Assembly (NCBI GenBank): GCA_028284325.1
Contig: JANQRX010000010.1
Coordinates: forward strand, 124,001 to 188,000
Length of the DNA: 64,000 nt
Source of the DNA: Bauldia sp.
GTDB taxonomy: Bacteria > Pseudomonadota > Alphaproteobacteria > Rhizobiales > Kaistiaceae
Direction: 5' to 3'
Shown: positions 35,129-43,762 of the stretch, piece after piece
Position numbering within the stretch: position 1 is the first letter of the stretch
Layout of the letters: every line of letters begins with the position of its first letter
Program-made: the position numbers and the translations under genes
The notes under the pieces: generated by a model
The model's input: only the letters and a program-made list of their open reading frames with translations
What the model was told of the DNA's origin: nothing
The model's database searches: none

Positions 35129-36140
35129 CTTCTGGTGGCAGCCGGAGGCCGGCGCCGCCGCGATCGCACTGTGGCCGGCATCCAGGATCTGGGGCGCCGC
35201 CGCAGCCTGGCGCATGGGCCGCGGCGCGGATTTCAGGCCCCCGGTGCCGGTGCTCTGCGTCGGCAACCTCGTCGTCGGCGGCGCCGGCAAGACGCCGACC
35301 GCCATCGCCATGGTGCGGGCCGTTCGCGGCCGGGGATTGCGGCCCGGAATCCTCGCCTCGGGCTATGGCGGCGCCGCGCGCGCACCCGTCCTGGTCGATC
35401 CGTCCCGCCACCGCGCGGCAGAGGTCGGCGACGAGGCGCTGGTGCTCGCCGCCGCCGCACCCACGGTCATCGCCGCACGACGGCCTGCCGGTGCGCGCCG
35501 CCTGCTCGACGAGGGCGTCAATTTCCTGATCCTCGACGACGGTTTCCAGGACCCTTCGGTCGCCAAGGACGTGACGATTGTCGCCGTCGATGCCGGCGCC
35601 GGGGTCGGCAACGGGCGGGTGATCCCGGCCGGCCCGCTCAGGGCACCGCTCAACGGCCAACTGCGCCGCAGCGACACGCTGCTGATCATCGGCGAGGGCG
35701 ACCGGGCCGAACCGCTGATCCGCACCGCCGCGCGGTCGGGCCGCCCGGTGATGCGGGCCAAGCTCGCCCCCAACAGCGTCCGCGCCTGGAGGAAGGGCAG
35801 GGCGCTCGCCTATGCCGGGATCGGCCGGCCGCAGAAGTTCTTCGACACGCTGGCCGCCATCAACGTCGACCTGGCGCATGCGCGCGCCTTTCCCGATCAT
35901 CACCGTTTCACCGCCGCCGAGGCCGCCCAGCTTCTCGACACCTCGAAGGCGGAGGGTCTGCGCCTGATCACCACCGAGAAGGATTATGCCCGCCTCGCCG
36001 GCGAGAACGGCGTGCTCGCCCAACTGCGCGAAAGGTCCGAGCCGTTCCCGGTCACGCTCAAGTTCGACAATCCGACGGCGGTGGGCGAACTGATCGACGA
36101 AGCGATCCGACGGGCAGCCGAAGGCGCCGGCCGGGGCTAG
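35115..36140 (+). CDS. lpxK: Tetraacyldisaccharide 4'-kinase
   Basis: A 341-residue LpxK, which phosphorylates the lipid A disaccharide. An N-terminal hydrophobic helix (RMGRGAD after AAAIALWPASRIWGAAAAW) is followed by the P-loop GNLVVGGAGKTPT (50-62), GILASGYGG and the DEALVLAAAAPTVIAARRPAGA block, with LILDDGFQDPSVAKD as the catalytic Asp-rich motif. It overlaps the end of waaA by 14 bases (ATG 35115). It is the last plus-strand gene of the lipid A block and faces DUF2093-mutL, which run the other way. Confidence 0.95.
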   Translation: MRAPDFWWQPEAGAAAIALWPASRIWGAAAAWRMGRGADFRPPVPVLCVGNLVVGGAGKTPTAIAMVRAVRGRGLRPGILASGYGGAARAPVLVDPSRHRAAEVGDEALVLAAAAPTVIAARRPAGARRLLDEGVNFLILDDGFQDPSVAKDVTIVAVDAGAGVGNGRVIPAGPLRAPLNGQLRRSDTLLIIGEGDRAEPLIRTAARSGRPVMRAKLAPNSVRAWRKGRALAYAGIGRPQKFFDTLAAINVDLAHARAFPDHHRFTAAEAAQLLDTSKAEGLRLITTEKDYARLAGENGVLAQLRERSEPFPVTLKFDNPTAVGELIDEAIRRAAEGAGRG

Positions 36141-36347
36141 CGCAGGGCCTGGTTGTGGCCCGGCAAAGGTCCCGGGTCTGCGGTGCACCACTTCGTGCTG
36201 CACGCGCGCCCGGGACGACGGTGGTGTAGCGATCAACCTGCCGGTGACAACATCCCCACCGTCGTCCCGCACGCGGTGCGGCATCTTGATGACGCTCCGC
36301 AGATGCGGGACCTCATGCCGACACGGCAAGGTGAAATCGCTGCCCGG
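36141..36347. other. Intergenic spacer with hairpins between lpxK and DUF2093
   Basis: No gene is seen in this 207-base convergent spacer. It has three inverted-repeat elements: GGGCC/GGCCC at 36145-36161, a GTGCACC-ACTTCG-TGCTGCAC hairpin at 36184-36204, and a perfect 14-base-pair stem (36211-36224 and 36256-36269) with a 31-base loop. They could be terminators or a repetitive palindromic element; none has a long T run. Confidence 0.5.
36211..36269. repeat. Perfect 14-bp inverted repeat
   Basis: The arms 36211-36224 and 36256-36269 are exact reverse complements (CGGGACGACGGTGG and its complement). The outer flanks are also loosely complementary. It sits between convergent genes; an imperfect repeat element, a terminator or a binding site are all possible. 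I cannot look for other copies in the genome. Confidence 0.75.
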
Positions 36348-36566
36348 CTAGATCGAGCCGGTCTCGGCGAAGCGCTGTGCCGCGGCGCTGGCGTCGGCAT
36401 AGGCTTCCTGCCGGGCCACGCTCCAGTATTTGAGCGCCGCCAGCGGGATCTCCCGGCCGGTCACCGCGCACACCACAAACGTTCCGGGCGACATGACCTG
36501 GAAGTCGCCGTCCTGATAACGCAGCACGGCCTGGCCATCGCGCCGCGGCTTTTCCATGCGGTTCAT
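36348..36566 (-). CDS. DUF2093 protein, small hypothetical
   Basis: A 72-residue protein of the alphaproteobacterial DUF2093 family: AVLRYQDGDFQVMSPGTFVVCAVTGREIPLAALKYWSVARQEAY, in outline. The fold seems beta-rich with a possible metal site at VVCAVTG, though only one cysteine is seen there. Function unknown. Its ATG lies four bases downstream of the mutL stop, so it is probably cotranscribed with mutL. Confidence 0.82.
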   Translation of the reverse strand: MNRMEKPRRDGQAVLRYQDGDFQVMSPGTFVVCAVTGREIPLAALKYWSVARQEAYADASAAAQRFAETGSI

Positions 36567-36570
36567 TGCG

Positions 36571-38337
36571 TCAACGCCGTCCGAACAGCTTCTCGATATC
36601 GGAAAGTTTGAGTTCGATATAGGTCGGTCGACCGTGATTGCACTGGTCGGCGTTGGGCGTGGCTTCCATGTCGCGCAGGAGCGCGTTCATCTCGTCCGGC
36701 TTCAAGACCCGCCCGGCGCGCACCGAGCCGTGGCAGGACATGGTCGAGGCGGCCGCATCGAGCCGCGCTTCGAGCGACAGGCCGCGATCCCAGGCTTCGA
36801 TGTCGTCGGCGAGGTCGCGCACGAGAGCGGTGGCATCGACCTGGCCGAGCGCGGCGGGCGTCTCGCGGACCGCGACCGCGCCCGGGCCGAAGCTCTCGAT
36901 CCGGAGGCCGAGCGCCGCCAGCGCCTCGGCGTGAGCGAGCAGCGCTTCCACCCGTTCCGGCGCCATCTCGACGACGGTCGGGATGAGGAGGATCTGGCTC
37001 GGCACCGCGCCGCGCGCCCGTTGCGCCTTCAGCCGCTCGTAGACGATCCGCTCATGCGCCGCGTGCTGGTCGACGATCACGAGGCCGTCGTCCGTCTGGG
37101 CGACGATGTAGGTGGCGTGAAGCTGGGCCCGCGCTGCGCCCAGCGGATGGTCGGCGGTCTCCGCCTCCTCGACTGCCATGGGGGCAGCCGCCGGTTCGGC
37201 GAAGGCGACAGCCGCGCCGCGCTCGGCGAATCCCGGTCGTGCGGCGGGCGCGAACGGCGCCGTCGACCCGGCCGGCGGGGTGGCCGGCGTGTCGGGACGT
37301 CGGAAGGCGGCGATGGTGGCGCCGCTGACGGCGCCGGACCCGCGCGGGCGATGGTCGGCGATCGCGGCGCGCACCGCGCCGACGATCAGGCCGCGCACCA
37401 GGCCGGGGTCGCGGAACCGGACCTCGGCCTTGGCCGGATGGACGTTGACGTCGACGGTCGCGGGATCGGCCGCCACGTCGAGGGCGGCGACTGCGAACCG
37501 GCCGGGCTTGATGACGTCACGGTAGGCGGCGCGGAGCGCGCCGGTGAGCTGCCGGTCGCGCACCGGGCGACCGTTGACGAAGAAGTACTGCGCGAGGCCG
37601 TTGGCGCGCGTGTGGGTCGGCAGGCTCGCGAAGCCGGTGAGGCGCACACCTTCGCGTTTCGCGTCGATCTGGAGCGCGTCGGTGATGAAGTCCTCGCCGA
37701 GCACACGCGCGACCCGTTGGCGATAGGCGTCCGGCCCGGCCTGCGCCGGGTAGCTCACCACCGCACGCCCGGCGCCGTGGAGCGTGAAGCCCACCTCCGG
37801 GTGCGCCAGCGCCAGCCGGTTGACGGCGTCGATCACCGCCGCCGTTTCGGCCCGCTCCGATTTCAGGAACTTGAGCCGCGCCGGGGTCGAGAAGAAGAGG
37901 TCGCGGACCTCGACGCGGGTCCCGACGGCAAGCGCCGCCGGGCGCGGGCCGTCGATCTCGCCGCCGGCGACGGTGATCTGCTGGGCGGACTCTGCGGACG
38001 CCCGTCGCGAGGTCACCGTCAGCCGCGCTGCGGCGCCGATCGAGGCCAGCGCCTCGCCGCGAAAGCCGAGGCTGCCGATGCGGTCGAGACCGGCGTCGAG
38101 CTTCGAGGTGCAGTGCCGCTCGACCGCCAGCGGCAGATCGGCGCCCTCGATGCCGGCGCCGTCGTCGGTCACGCGGATGAGCGAAACGCCGCCGCCGGCG
38201 ATCACGATCTCGATCGTGGCCGCGCCGGCGTCGATGGCGTTCTCGGCGAGCTCCTTGACGACGCTCGCCGGCCGCTCGATGACTTCGCCGGCCGCGATGC
38301 GGTTGACCACATCCTGGCTGAGGCGTCGGATGGACAT
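36571..38337 (-). CDS. mutL: DNA mismatch repair protein MutL
   Basis: A 588-residue MutL that couples MutS mismatch recognition to downstream repair. The N-terminal GHL ATPase has AAGEVIERPASVVKELAENAIDAGA, DDGAGIEG, GFRGEALASI and a TRVEVRDLFFSTPARLKF block; the variable linker is Pro/Ala-rich (about 330-380); the C-terminal dimerisation domain has IVAQTDDGLVIVDQHAAHERIVYERL, ending with a conserved DQCNHGRPTYIELK near the end. The DQHAAHER and related motifs resemble the metal site of endonuclease-type MutL, but I did not test it. It is downstream of purD (38 bases). Confidence 0.96.
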   Translation of the reverse strand: MSIRRLSQDVVNRIAAGEVIERPASVVKELAENAIDAGAATIEIVIAGGGVSLIRVTDDGAGIEGADLPLAVERHCTSKLDAGLDRIGSLGFRGEALASIGAAARLTVTSRRASAESAQQITVAGGEIDGPRPAALAVGTRVEVRDLFFSTPARLKFLKSERAETAAVIDAVNRLALAHPEVGFTLHGAGRAVVSYPAQAGPDAYRQRVARVLGEDFITDALQIDAKREGVRLTGFASLPTHTRANGLAQYFFVNGRPVRDRQLTGALRAAYRDVIKPGRFAVAALDVAADPATVDVNVHPAKAEVRFRDPGLVRGLIVGAVRAAIADHRPRGSGAVSGATIAAFRRPDTPATPPAGSTAPFAPAARPGFAERGAAVAFAEPAAAPMAVEEAETADHPLGAARAQLHATYIVAQTDDGLVIVDQHAAHERIVYERLKAQRARGAVPSQILLIPTVVEMAPERVEALLAHAEALAALGLRIESFGPGAVAVRETPAALGQVDATALVRDLADDIEAWDRGLSLEARLDAAASTMSCHGSVRAGRVLKPDEMNALLRDMEATPNADQCNHGRPTYIELKLSDIEKLFGRR

Positions 38338-38375
38338 GGCGGCAAGTGTGCGGGATTCGGCGCGCGGAGAAAAGA

Positions 38376-39650
38376 TCAGCCGGCGTCCCGGGCGGTGAGC
38401 GCCCGCCAGCCGATATCGCGGCGGCAGAAGCCATCCGGCCAGTCGATGCGGTCGATCCCGGCATAAGCGCGGTCGCGGGCCTCCGCGAGGGTGGCGCCGC
38501 GGCCGGTGACGTTGAGGACCCGACCCCCGGTTGCCACCAGCCCGCCGTCACCCGAAGCCGTCCCTGCCTGGAACACCGTGACGCCGTCGAGCGCCTCGGC
38601 CGCGTCGAGCCCGCCGATCGCCGTGCCCTTGGTCGGCGGCCCCGGATAACCGGCAGCGGCCATGACCACGGTAAGGGCGGCCTCGTCCGACCACGCCGGC
38701 GTGATGGCTGCCAGCCGGCCCTCCACGGTTGCTAGCATTATCTCGAGGAGATCGCTCTCAAGCCGCAGCAACAGCACCTGCGCCTCCGGATCGCCGAACC
38801 GCACATTGTATTCGATCAGCTTCGGCCCCTCGTCGGTGATCATCAGCCCCGCATAAAGCACGCCGAGATAGGGCGTCCCGCGCGCCGCCATCGCCGCCAC
38901 CGTGGGCCGGACGATGGCCGACACGGTCTGCTCCACCATCGCCTCGGTCATCACCGGCGCCGGCGCATAGGCGCCCATGCCGCCGGTGTTCGGCCCGGTA
39001 TCGCCCTCGCCGACGCGCTTGTGATCCTGGGCGGTGCCGAGCGGCACGATCGCGGTGCCGTCGGTGACGGCGAAGAAGCTCGCCTCCTCGCCGTCGAGGA
39101 AATCCTCGATCACGACCCGGTCGCCGGTGTCCGCCAGCCCGGCCTCGGCCGCTGCCATCGCTTCCTCGCGCGTTACGGCGATCGTCACCCCCTTGCCGGC
39201 GGCAAGCCCGTCGTCCTTGACGACGAAGGGCGGTGCCCGCCGCGCGATCTCCGCGCGTACCGCCTCCAACGTCGCGCAAACCGCGTAGCCGGCGGTCGGG
39301 ATGTCCGCGTCGCGGCAGAGCGCCTTGGTGAAGGCCTTCGAGCCTTCCAGTTGCGCCGCCGCCCGCGACGGCCCGAAGACCGGGATGCCGGCCGCGACCA
39401 GGTCGTCGGCGAGACCGGCGACCAGCGGCGCCTCCGGCCCGACGACCACCAGCCCGATCCGGTGCGCGCCGCAGAAGGCCGCTACGGCCGCATGATCGCC
39501 GACATCGAGCGGCGCGATCTCGGCATGGCGCGCGATGCCCGGATTGCCGGGCGCCGCGTAGAGCGTGCCAAGCTCGGCCGATTGGGCCAGTTTCCACGCC
39601 ATGGCGTCCTCGCGGCCGCCGCTGCCGATGAGAAGAACGTTGGTGGGAAT
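38376..39650 (-). CDS. purD: Phosphoribosylamine-glycine ligase
   Basis: A 424-residue ATP-grasp enzyme of purine synthesis. Clear blocks include [56 protein letters not shown], and [16 protein letters not shown] [32 protein letters not shown]. The N-terminal nucleotide motif [17 protein letters not shown] is encoded upstream of the first ATG (39602), so a start there would delete it. In that frame the only plausible start is ATT at 39650, with GGAGG 5 bases ahead of it. I annotate from ATT; an upstream ATA is less likely. See the finding on this start. Confidence 0.9.
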   Translation of the reverse strand: MPTNVLLIGSGGREDAMAWKLAQSAELGTLYAAPGNPGIARHAEIAPLDVGDHAAVAAFCGAHRIGLVVVGPEAPLVAGLADDLVAAGIPVFGPSRAAAQLEGSKAFTKALCRDADIPTAGYAVCATLEAVRAEIARRAPPFVVKDDGLAAGKGVTIAVTREEAMAAAEAGLADTGDRVVIEDFLDGEEASFFAVTDGTAIVPLGTAQDHKRVGEGDTGPNTGGMGAYAPAPVMTEAMVEQTVSAIVRPTVAAMAARGTPYLGVLYAGLMITDEGPKLIEYNVRFGDPEAQVLLLRLESDLLEIMLATVEGRLAAITPAWSDEAALTVVMAAAGYPGPPTKGTAIGGLDAAEALDGVTVFQAGTASGDGGLVATGGRVLNVTGRGATLAEARDRAYAGIDRIDWPDGFCRRDIGWRALTARDAG

Positions 39651-39757
39651 CGGAGCCTCCCTGCGTATGGGCTGGCCCCGCGCTTAACAACCGACCACCC
39701 CCCGTGTCCATGCGTCGCCTTCCGCTCGCCCTCATCCGCGCGTAAGACTGAAAGGAT
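39651..39757. promoter_or_regulatory. Divergent region between purD and ubiA
   Basis: A 107-base gap with divergent promoters expected. On the minus strand a GGGAGG ribosome binding site for purD lies at 39656-39661. On the plus strand AAAGGA ahead of the ubiA ATG is a weak one. I see no clear -35/-10 boxes and no riboswitch. Confidence 0.35.
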
Positions 39758-40699
39758 ATGAGCGCCCACGACGACCAGATCGTCCGCGATGCGGTGCGCG
39801 GCCATTGGGCCGACCGTTGGCTGCCACGCGCCGTCCGGCCCTATGCGCGCCTCGCCCGGCTGGAACGCCCGATCGGCTGGTGGCTGCTTTTATGGCCGTG
39901 CTGGTGGTCGGCGGCGCTGGCTGCCCATGCCAGTGGCGCGCCCTGGCCCAACCTGTGGCATCTGGCGCTGTTCCTGGTCGGCGCGGTGGCGATGCGCGGT
40001 GCCGGCTGCACCTACAACGACATTGTCGACCGCGACATCGATGCGGAGGTGGCGCGCACCCGCTCGCGGCCGATCCCGAGCGGGCAGGTCACACTCCTCC
40101 AGGCCCAGCTGTTCCTGGTGGCGCTCCTCGCCGTCGGGGCGATCGTGCTGCTGCAGTTCAACCGCACCACCGTCCTGATCGGGCTCGCCTCGCTGCTGGT
40201 GATCGCGATCTACCCGTTCATGAAGCGCATCACTGACTGGCCCCAAGTGATTCTCGGGATTGCCTTTTCATGGGGCGCGCTGCTCGGCTGGTCGGCGACC
40301 TTCGCCTCACTGGCCGCCGCGCCGCTGCTCCTCTACGCCGGCGGCATCCTGTGGACCATCGCCTACGACACCATCTACGCCCATCAGGACTACGAGGACG
40401 ACGGCGTCATCGGCGTCAAATCGACGGCGCGCCTGTTTGGCGGCCGCACCAAGCTGCTCCTCGGCCTTTTCTATGGCGGGGCGGTGGTCTTATTCGCGGT
40501 CGCGTTCGCGCTGGTGGGCGTCGGCGTGATCGCCTTCGCCGGGCTCGCCACGGGCGCAGCGCATCTGGCGTGGCAGGTGGTTACCCTGGTGCCCGGCGAT
40601 GCCGACAACTGCCTGGCGCGGTTCCGCTCCAATCGCGATTTCGGCTGGATCGTGTTCGCCGGCCTGGTGGCCGACACCGCAGTGGCGGCGCTCGCCTGA
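39758..40699 (+). CDS. ubiA: 4-hydroxybenzoate polyprenyltransferase
   Basis: A 313-residue UbiA with about eight or nine membrane helices. It attaches the polyprenyl chain to 4-hydroxybenzoate in ubiquinone synthesis. The two Asp-rich Mg-diphosphate motifs are seen as NDIVDRDID with the following VARTRSRPIPSG and as AYDTIYAHQDYEDD, which also matches KSTARLFG. The ATG at 39758 gives a normal cytoplasmic N terminus. Divergent from purD, convergent with the DUF6101 gene. Confidence 0.95.
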   Translation: MSAHDDQIVRDAVRGHWADRWLPRAVRPYARLARLERPIGWWLLLWPCWWSAALAAHASGAPWPNLWHLALFLVGAVAMRGAGCTYNDIVDRDIDAEVARTRSRPIPSGQVTLLQAQLFLVALLAVGAIVLLQFNRTTVLIGLASLLVIAIYPFMKRITDWPQVILGIAFSWGALLGWSATFASLAAAPLLLYAGGILWTIAYDTIYAHQDYEDDGVIGVKSTARLFGGRTKLLLGLFYGGAVVLFAVAFALVGVGVIAFAGLATGAAHLAWQVVTLVPGDADNCLARFRSNRDFGWIVFAGLVADTAVAALA

Positions 40700-40702
40700 A
40701 CC

Positions 40703-41254
40703 CTACGTGCGGGCGATGATCTCGCGTGCCACGATCCGCTCCGTGCCGAAATCGAGGCCGGTCTTGCGGCGCTTCAGGAAGCGCGGCCGGCGCCCCGCCA
40801 GCGACGCATAGCGGCGGCGCGGCTTCGGCCCCGGCGAAACGGCGTCGGGCGAGAGGGTCTCGGGCGCGTCCCCGCGATAGGCGGAAATGCTGCCGTCGGG
40901 CATGACGACCAGCAGTGGCAGGTCGAGGTTGCGTCCCCAGCTCTGCCAGTCGCTCGCCAGCAGGTCGGCGCGGTCGTCGCGCGCGAGCGGCAGGTCCAGC
41001 GACTTGTCGGCGTGGGTCAGCGCGATCTGCAGCTGCGCGGGATCGTCGAGCCCGGCCAGGCTGACGGCCACGCCGGCATAGTCGTCGATCCGGACGATCA
41101 CCGTGTCGGTCTCGCTGCCGCATGGCCGCCGGACCACGGCCCGGTCGCGATCGAGCGAGAAGGTGCCGTTGCCCTCGATGGTCCCGCGTGCGGGAAGATG
41201 GTCCGGGTCGAGCCGGAACGACCGGCCCGACCCGGCGGTGGCTCCGCCAGTCAC
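40703..41254 (-). CDS. DUF6101-like protein of unknown function
   Basis: A 183-residue alphaproteobacterial protein matching, as far as I can tell, DUF6101. It has a GxxETDTVIVRIDDYAGVAVSLAGLDDPAQLQIALTHADKSLDLPL-type middle region and an Arg-rich C terminus (PRRRYASLAGRRPRFLKRRKTG, then IVAREIIART). No signal peptide or membrane segment is apparent; the basic tail suggests a nucleic acid or membrane surface contact, but this is a guess. Start GTG at 41254. It is convergent with ubiA, leaving three bases between the stops. Confidence 0.6.
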   Translation of the reverse strand: MTGGATAGSGRSFRLDPDHLPARGTIEGNGTFSLDRDRAVVRRPCGSETDTVIVRIDDYAGVAVSLAGLDDPAQLQIALTHADKSLDLPLARDDRADLLASDWQSWGRNLDLPLLVVMPDGSISAYRGDAPETLSPDAVSPGPKPRRRYASLAGRRPRFLKRRKTGLDFGTERIVAREIIART

Positions 41255-41420
41255 GTTCTTAACGCCTCAGTTCCCCTGCGGGCCGTTTGTTTGTGGCCTC
41301 GCTTATGGCAGTCACCCTGCCACCGGAACTTGGAGATCGGCTTAAGCGGCGCGGTTAAATTTTAGTGATCCTGGAGAGGGTTAGCGGTGCGTCACCATGT
41401 ATGGTGACCGCTTTCTTGCC
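41255..41420. other. Intergenic region with a hairpin between two minus-strand genes
   Basis: This 166-base gap holds the promoter of the DUF6101 gene and the 3' end of the FAD oxidoreductase. It has an AT-rich part (TTAAATTTTAGTGATC near 41354) and a strong hairpin at 41383-41412. A -10-like TAAATTTT is present but no paired -35 is convincing. Confidence 0.4.
41383..41412. terminator. Stem-loop, possible terminator
   Basis: GTCACCAT (41391-41398) pairs perfectly with ATGGTGAC (41401-41408) across a two-base loop, extended by AGCG/CGCT with a four-base bulge. It lies just after the stop of the minus-strand FAD oxidoreductase (8 bases). No long U tract follows on that strand, so termination is plausible but not certain; the palindrome could instead bind a regulator of the DUF6101 gene. 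Confidence 0.45.
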
Positions 41421-42836
41421 TCACACCACCTTGCCCGGATTGAGGATGCCCTGCGGGTCGAGGGCGTGCTTCAGCGCCCGCTGCAGGTCCATCTCCTCCT
41501 CGCTCCTGACACGCGCGAGCAGATCCCGCTTGAGCTGGCCGATCCCGTGCTCCGCGGAGATCGTGCCGCCGAGGTCGAGGACGATAGGGTGGACGATGTC
41601 GTTCACCTCGTCCCACCGGTCGAGAAACGCGCCGCGGTCCATCTCGACCGGCTGCGTGAAGTTGAAGTGGAGATTGCCGTCGCCGAGATGGCCGAACGGC
41701 ACCGGGCGAACGCCGGGGAGCGCCGCCGCCACCGCTGCCGACCCCCGCTCGATCAGCTCCGGCACCGCCGCGATCGGCACCGCGACGTCGTGCTTGATCG
41801 AGCCGCCCTCGCGGCCCTGGACCTCGGAGATGGAGTCGCGCAGGCGCCACAGACCCTCCGCCTGGGCCAGATTGTCGGCGAGCACGGCGTCGCGGAGGTG
41901 GCCGGCCTCGAGCCCGTCGGCGAGGATCGTCTGGAGGACGTCGTTGGCGGCGTCGTGGCTCTGCGACGACGTGACTTCGGCAAGGACGTACCACGGATGG
42001 GCGGCGTCCAGCGGATCGCGCGTGCCCGGCATATGGCGCAGCACCAGGTCGAGGGCGATGCGCGGCATCAGCTCGAAGGCCGTGAGATGGCCGGCGCCGA
42101 TGGTGCGCGCGATGCCGAGGAGGGCGAGGGCCGCCGCGGGTGACGGCAGCCCGGCCAGCGCCACGGCCCGGCCCCGCGGCCGCGGCAGCAGCCGCACGGC
42201 CGCCGCGGTGATGATCCCCAGCGTGCCCTCCGAGCCGATGAAGGCCTGTTTGAGATCGTAGCCGGTGTTGTCCTTGTGGAGGGTGCGCAGGCCGTTCCAC
42301 ACCCGCCCGTCGGCGAGCACCACTTCGAGGCCGAGCACCATCTGCCGCGTGTTGCCGTAGGCGAGCACGCCAGTGCCACCGGCATTGGTCGCGATCGTGC
42401 CGCCGATCTGGCAGCTCCCCTCCGAGGCCAGCGACACCGGATAGAGCCGGTCGATCCCGGCGGCGGCCTCCTGCAGAGCGCCGAGCGTCACGCCGGCCTC
42501 GACGATCGCGTGGTTCGCCTCGGCGTCGAGCGCGCGGATGGTGTTGAGTCGCGACAGCGCGACGATCACCGCCTCGTCGTCGGCCGTCGGCACCTGGCCG
42601 CCGACCAGGCCGGTATTGCCGCCCTGGGGAATCAGAGGCGTGCCGGTCGTGGCCGCGAGCTTCACGATCGCCGCGACCTCGTCGGTCGAGCCCGGTCGCA
42701 GCACCAGCCGCGCCCGGTGGCGGAACAGGCCCCGGCGTTCCTCAAGGTAGGGGGCCATGTCGTGGTCGTCGGACAACGCGTGGCGCGGACCGACGATCGC
42801 GGCGAAGGCGTCAAGGGGCGGCGGGAGGGCGGACAT
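41421..42836 (-). CDS. FAD-binding oxidoreductase, D-2-hydroxyacid dehydrogenase type
   Basis: A 471-residue FAD_binding_4 plus FAD-oxidase_C enzyme: PQGGNTGLVGGQVP loop, GGTIATNAGGTGVLAYGNTRQMVLGLEVVLADG, DLKQAFIGSEGTLGIIT, and the C-terminal FGHLGDGNLHFN and SAEHGIGQLKRDLL. The closest pattern is D-2-hydroxyglutarate dehydrogenase or a D-lactate dehydrogenase of that group rather than GlcD. Monocistronic on the minus strand, divergent from fabI. The substrate cannot be fixed from sequence. Confidence 0.85.
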   Translation of the reverse strand: MSALPPPLDAFAAIVGPRHALSDDHDMAPYLEERRGLFRHRARLVLRPGSTDEVAAIVKLAATTGTPLIPQGGNTGLVGGQVPTADDEAVIVALSRLNTIRALDAEANHAIVEAGVTLGALQEAAAGIDRLYPVSLASEGSCQIGGTIATNAGGTGVLAYGNTRQMVLGLEVVLADGRVWNGLRTLHKDNTGYDLKQAFIGSEGTLGIITAAAVRLLPRPRGRAVALAGLPSPAAALALLGIARTIGAGHLTAFELMPRIALDLVLRHMPGTRDPLDAAHPWYVLAEVTSSQSHDAANDVLQTILADGLEAGHLRDAVLADNLAQAEGLWRLRDSISEVQGREGGSIKHDVAVPIAAVPELIERGSAAVAAALPGVRPVPFGHLGDGNLHFNFTQPVEMDRGAFLDRWDEVNDIVHPIVLDLGGTISAEHGIGQLKRDLLARVRSEEEMDLQRALKHALDPQGILNPGKVV

Positions 42837-42948
42837 GCGCCGGCGACTCTAGGACGGCCGACGCCGGGCGTCGAGCGCCACCGGGCCCGCCTTGATGCCG
42901 GATCGGGCGTGTGCGATACGGTGCGCCGCCGTTGAAGGAACCAGCACT

Positions 42949-43755
42949 ATGGCAGGCATCTTGGCCGGCAAGCGGGGATTGATCCTCGGCGTGGCCAACA
43001 ATCGCTCGATCGCGTGGGGTGTCGCCCGCGCCATCCACGAGCAGGGCGGCGAGATCGCGCTCACCTATCAGGGCGATGCGTTTCGCAAGCGCGTCGAACC
43101 GCTCGCGGCGGAGCTTGACGCCTTTGTCGCCGGCGATTGCGACGTCACCGACGACGCCTCCGTTGATGCCGTGTTCGCTACCCTCGGCGAGCGCTGGGGT
43201 GGCCTCGACTTTCTCGTCCACGCCGTCGCCTACTCCGACAAGGAGCAGCTGACCGGGCGCTACATCGAGACCACGGCCGAGAACTTCAACCAGACCATGC
43301 TGGTCTCCTGCTACTCACTGACCTCGCTCGCCCGGCGCGCAGAGCCGCTGATGCAGCCGGGATCGTCGATCCTGACGCTCACCTACTACGGTGCCGAGAA
43401 GGTCATGCCGCACTACAACGTCATGGGGGTTGCCAAGGCGGCGCTCGAGGCGAGCGTGCGCTATCTCGCCGTCGATCTCGGCAAGTCCGGGGTGCGCGTC
43501 AACGCCCTGTCGGCCGGGCCGATCAAGACGCTGGCCGCCTCGGGCATCGGCGATTTCCGCTACATCCTCAAATGGAACGAGTACAACGCGCCGCTGAAGC
43601 GCACGGTCACCATCGACGAGGTCGGCAAGGCCGGCGTCTACCTGCTCTCCGATATGGCGAGCGCCGTGACCGGCGAGGTGCACCACGTCGATTCCGGCTA
43701 CCACGTGGTGGGCATGAAGGCCGTCGACGCCCCTGACATGAGCAAAGCGGACTAG
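42949..43755 (+). CDS. fabI: Enoyl-[acyl-carrier-protein] reductase (NADH)
   Basis: A 268-residue short-chain dehydrogenase of the FabI type, the last reduction of the fatty acid cycle. It starts with GKRGLILGVANNRSIAWG, the FabI-specific NAD loop, then LVHAVAYSDKEQLTGRY, LTLTYYGAEKVMPHYNVMGVAKAALE with the Tyr and Lys of the Y-x6-K pair, and VNALSAGPIKTLAASGI. The ATG at 42949 is at the normal N terminus; the frame extends upstream without support. First gene of a plus-strand run with the histidine phosphatase, aroC and ribB. Confidence 0.97.
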   Translation: MAGILAGKRGLILGVANNRSIAWGVARAIHEQGGEIALTYQGDAFRKRVEPLAAELDAFVAGDCDVTDDASVDAVFATLGERWGGLDFLVHAVAYSDKEQLTGRYIETTAENFNQTMLVSCYSLTSLARRAEPLMQPGSSILTLTYYGAEKVMPHYNVMGVAKAALEASVRYLAVDLGKSGVRVNALSAGPIKTLAASGIGDFRYILKWNEYNAPLKRTVTIDEVGKAGVYLLSDMASAVTGEVHHVDSGYHVVGMKAVDAPDMSKAD

Positions 43756-43762
43756 TCCGGTC

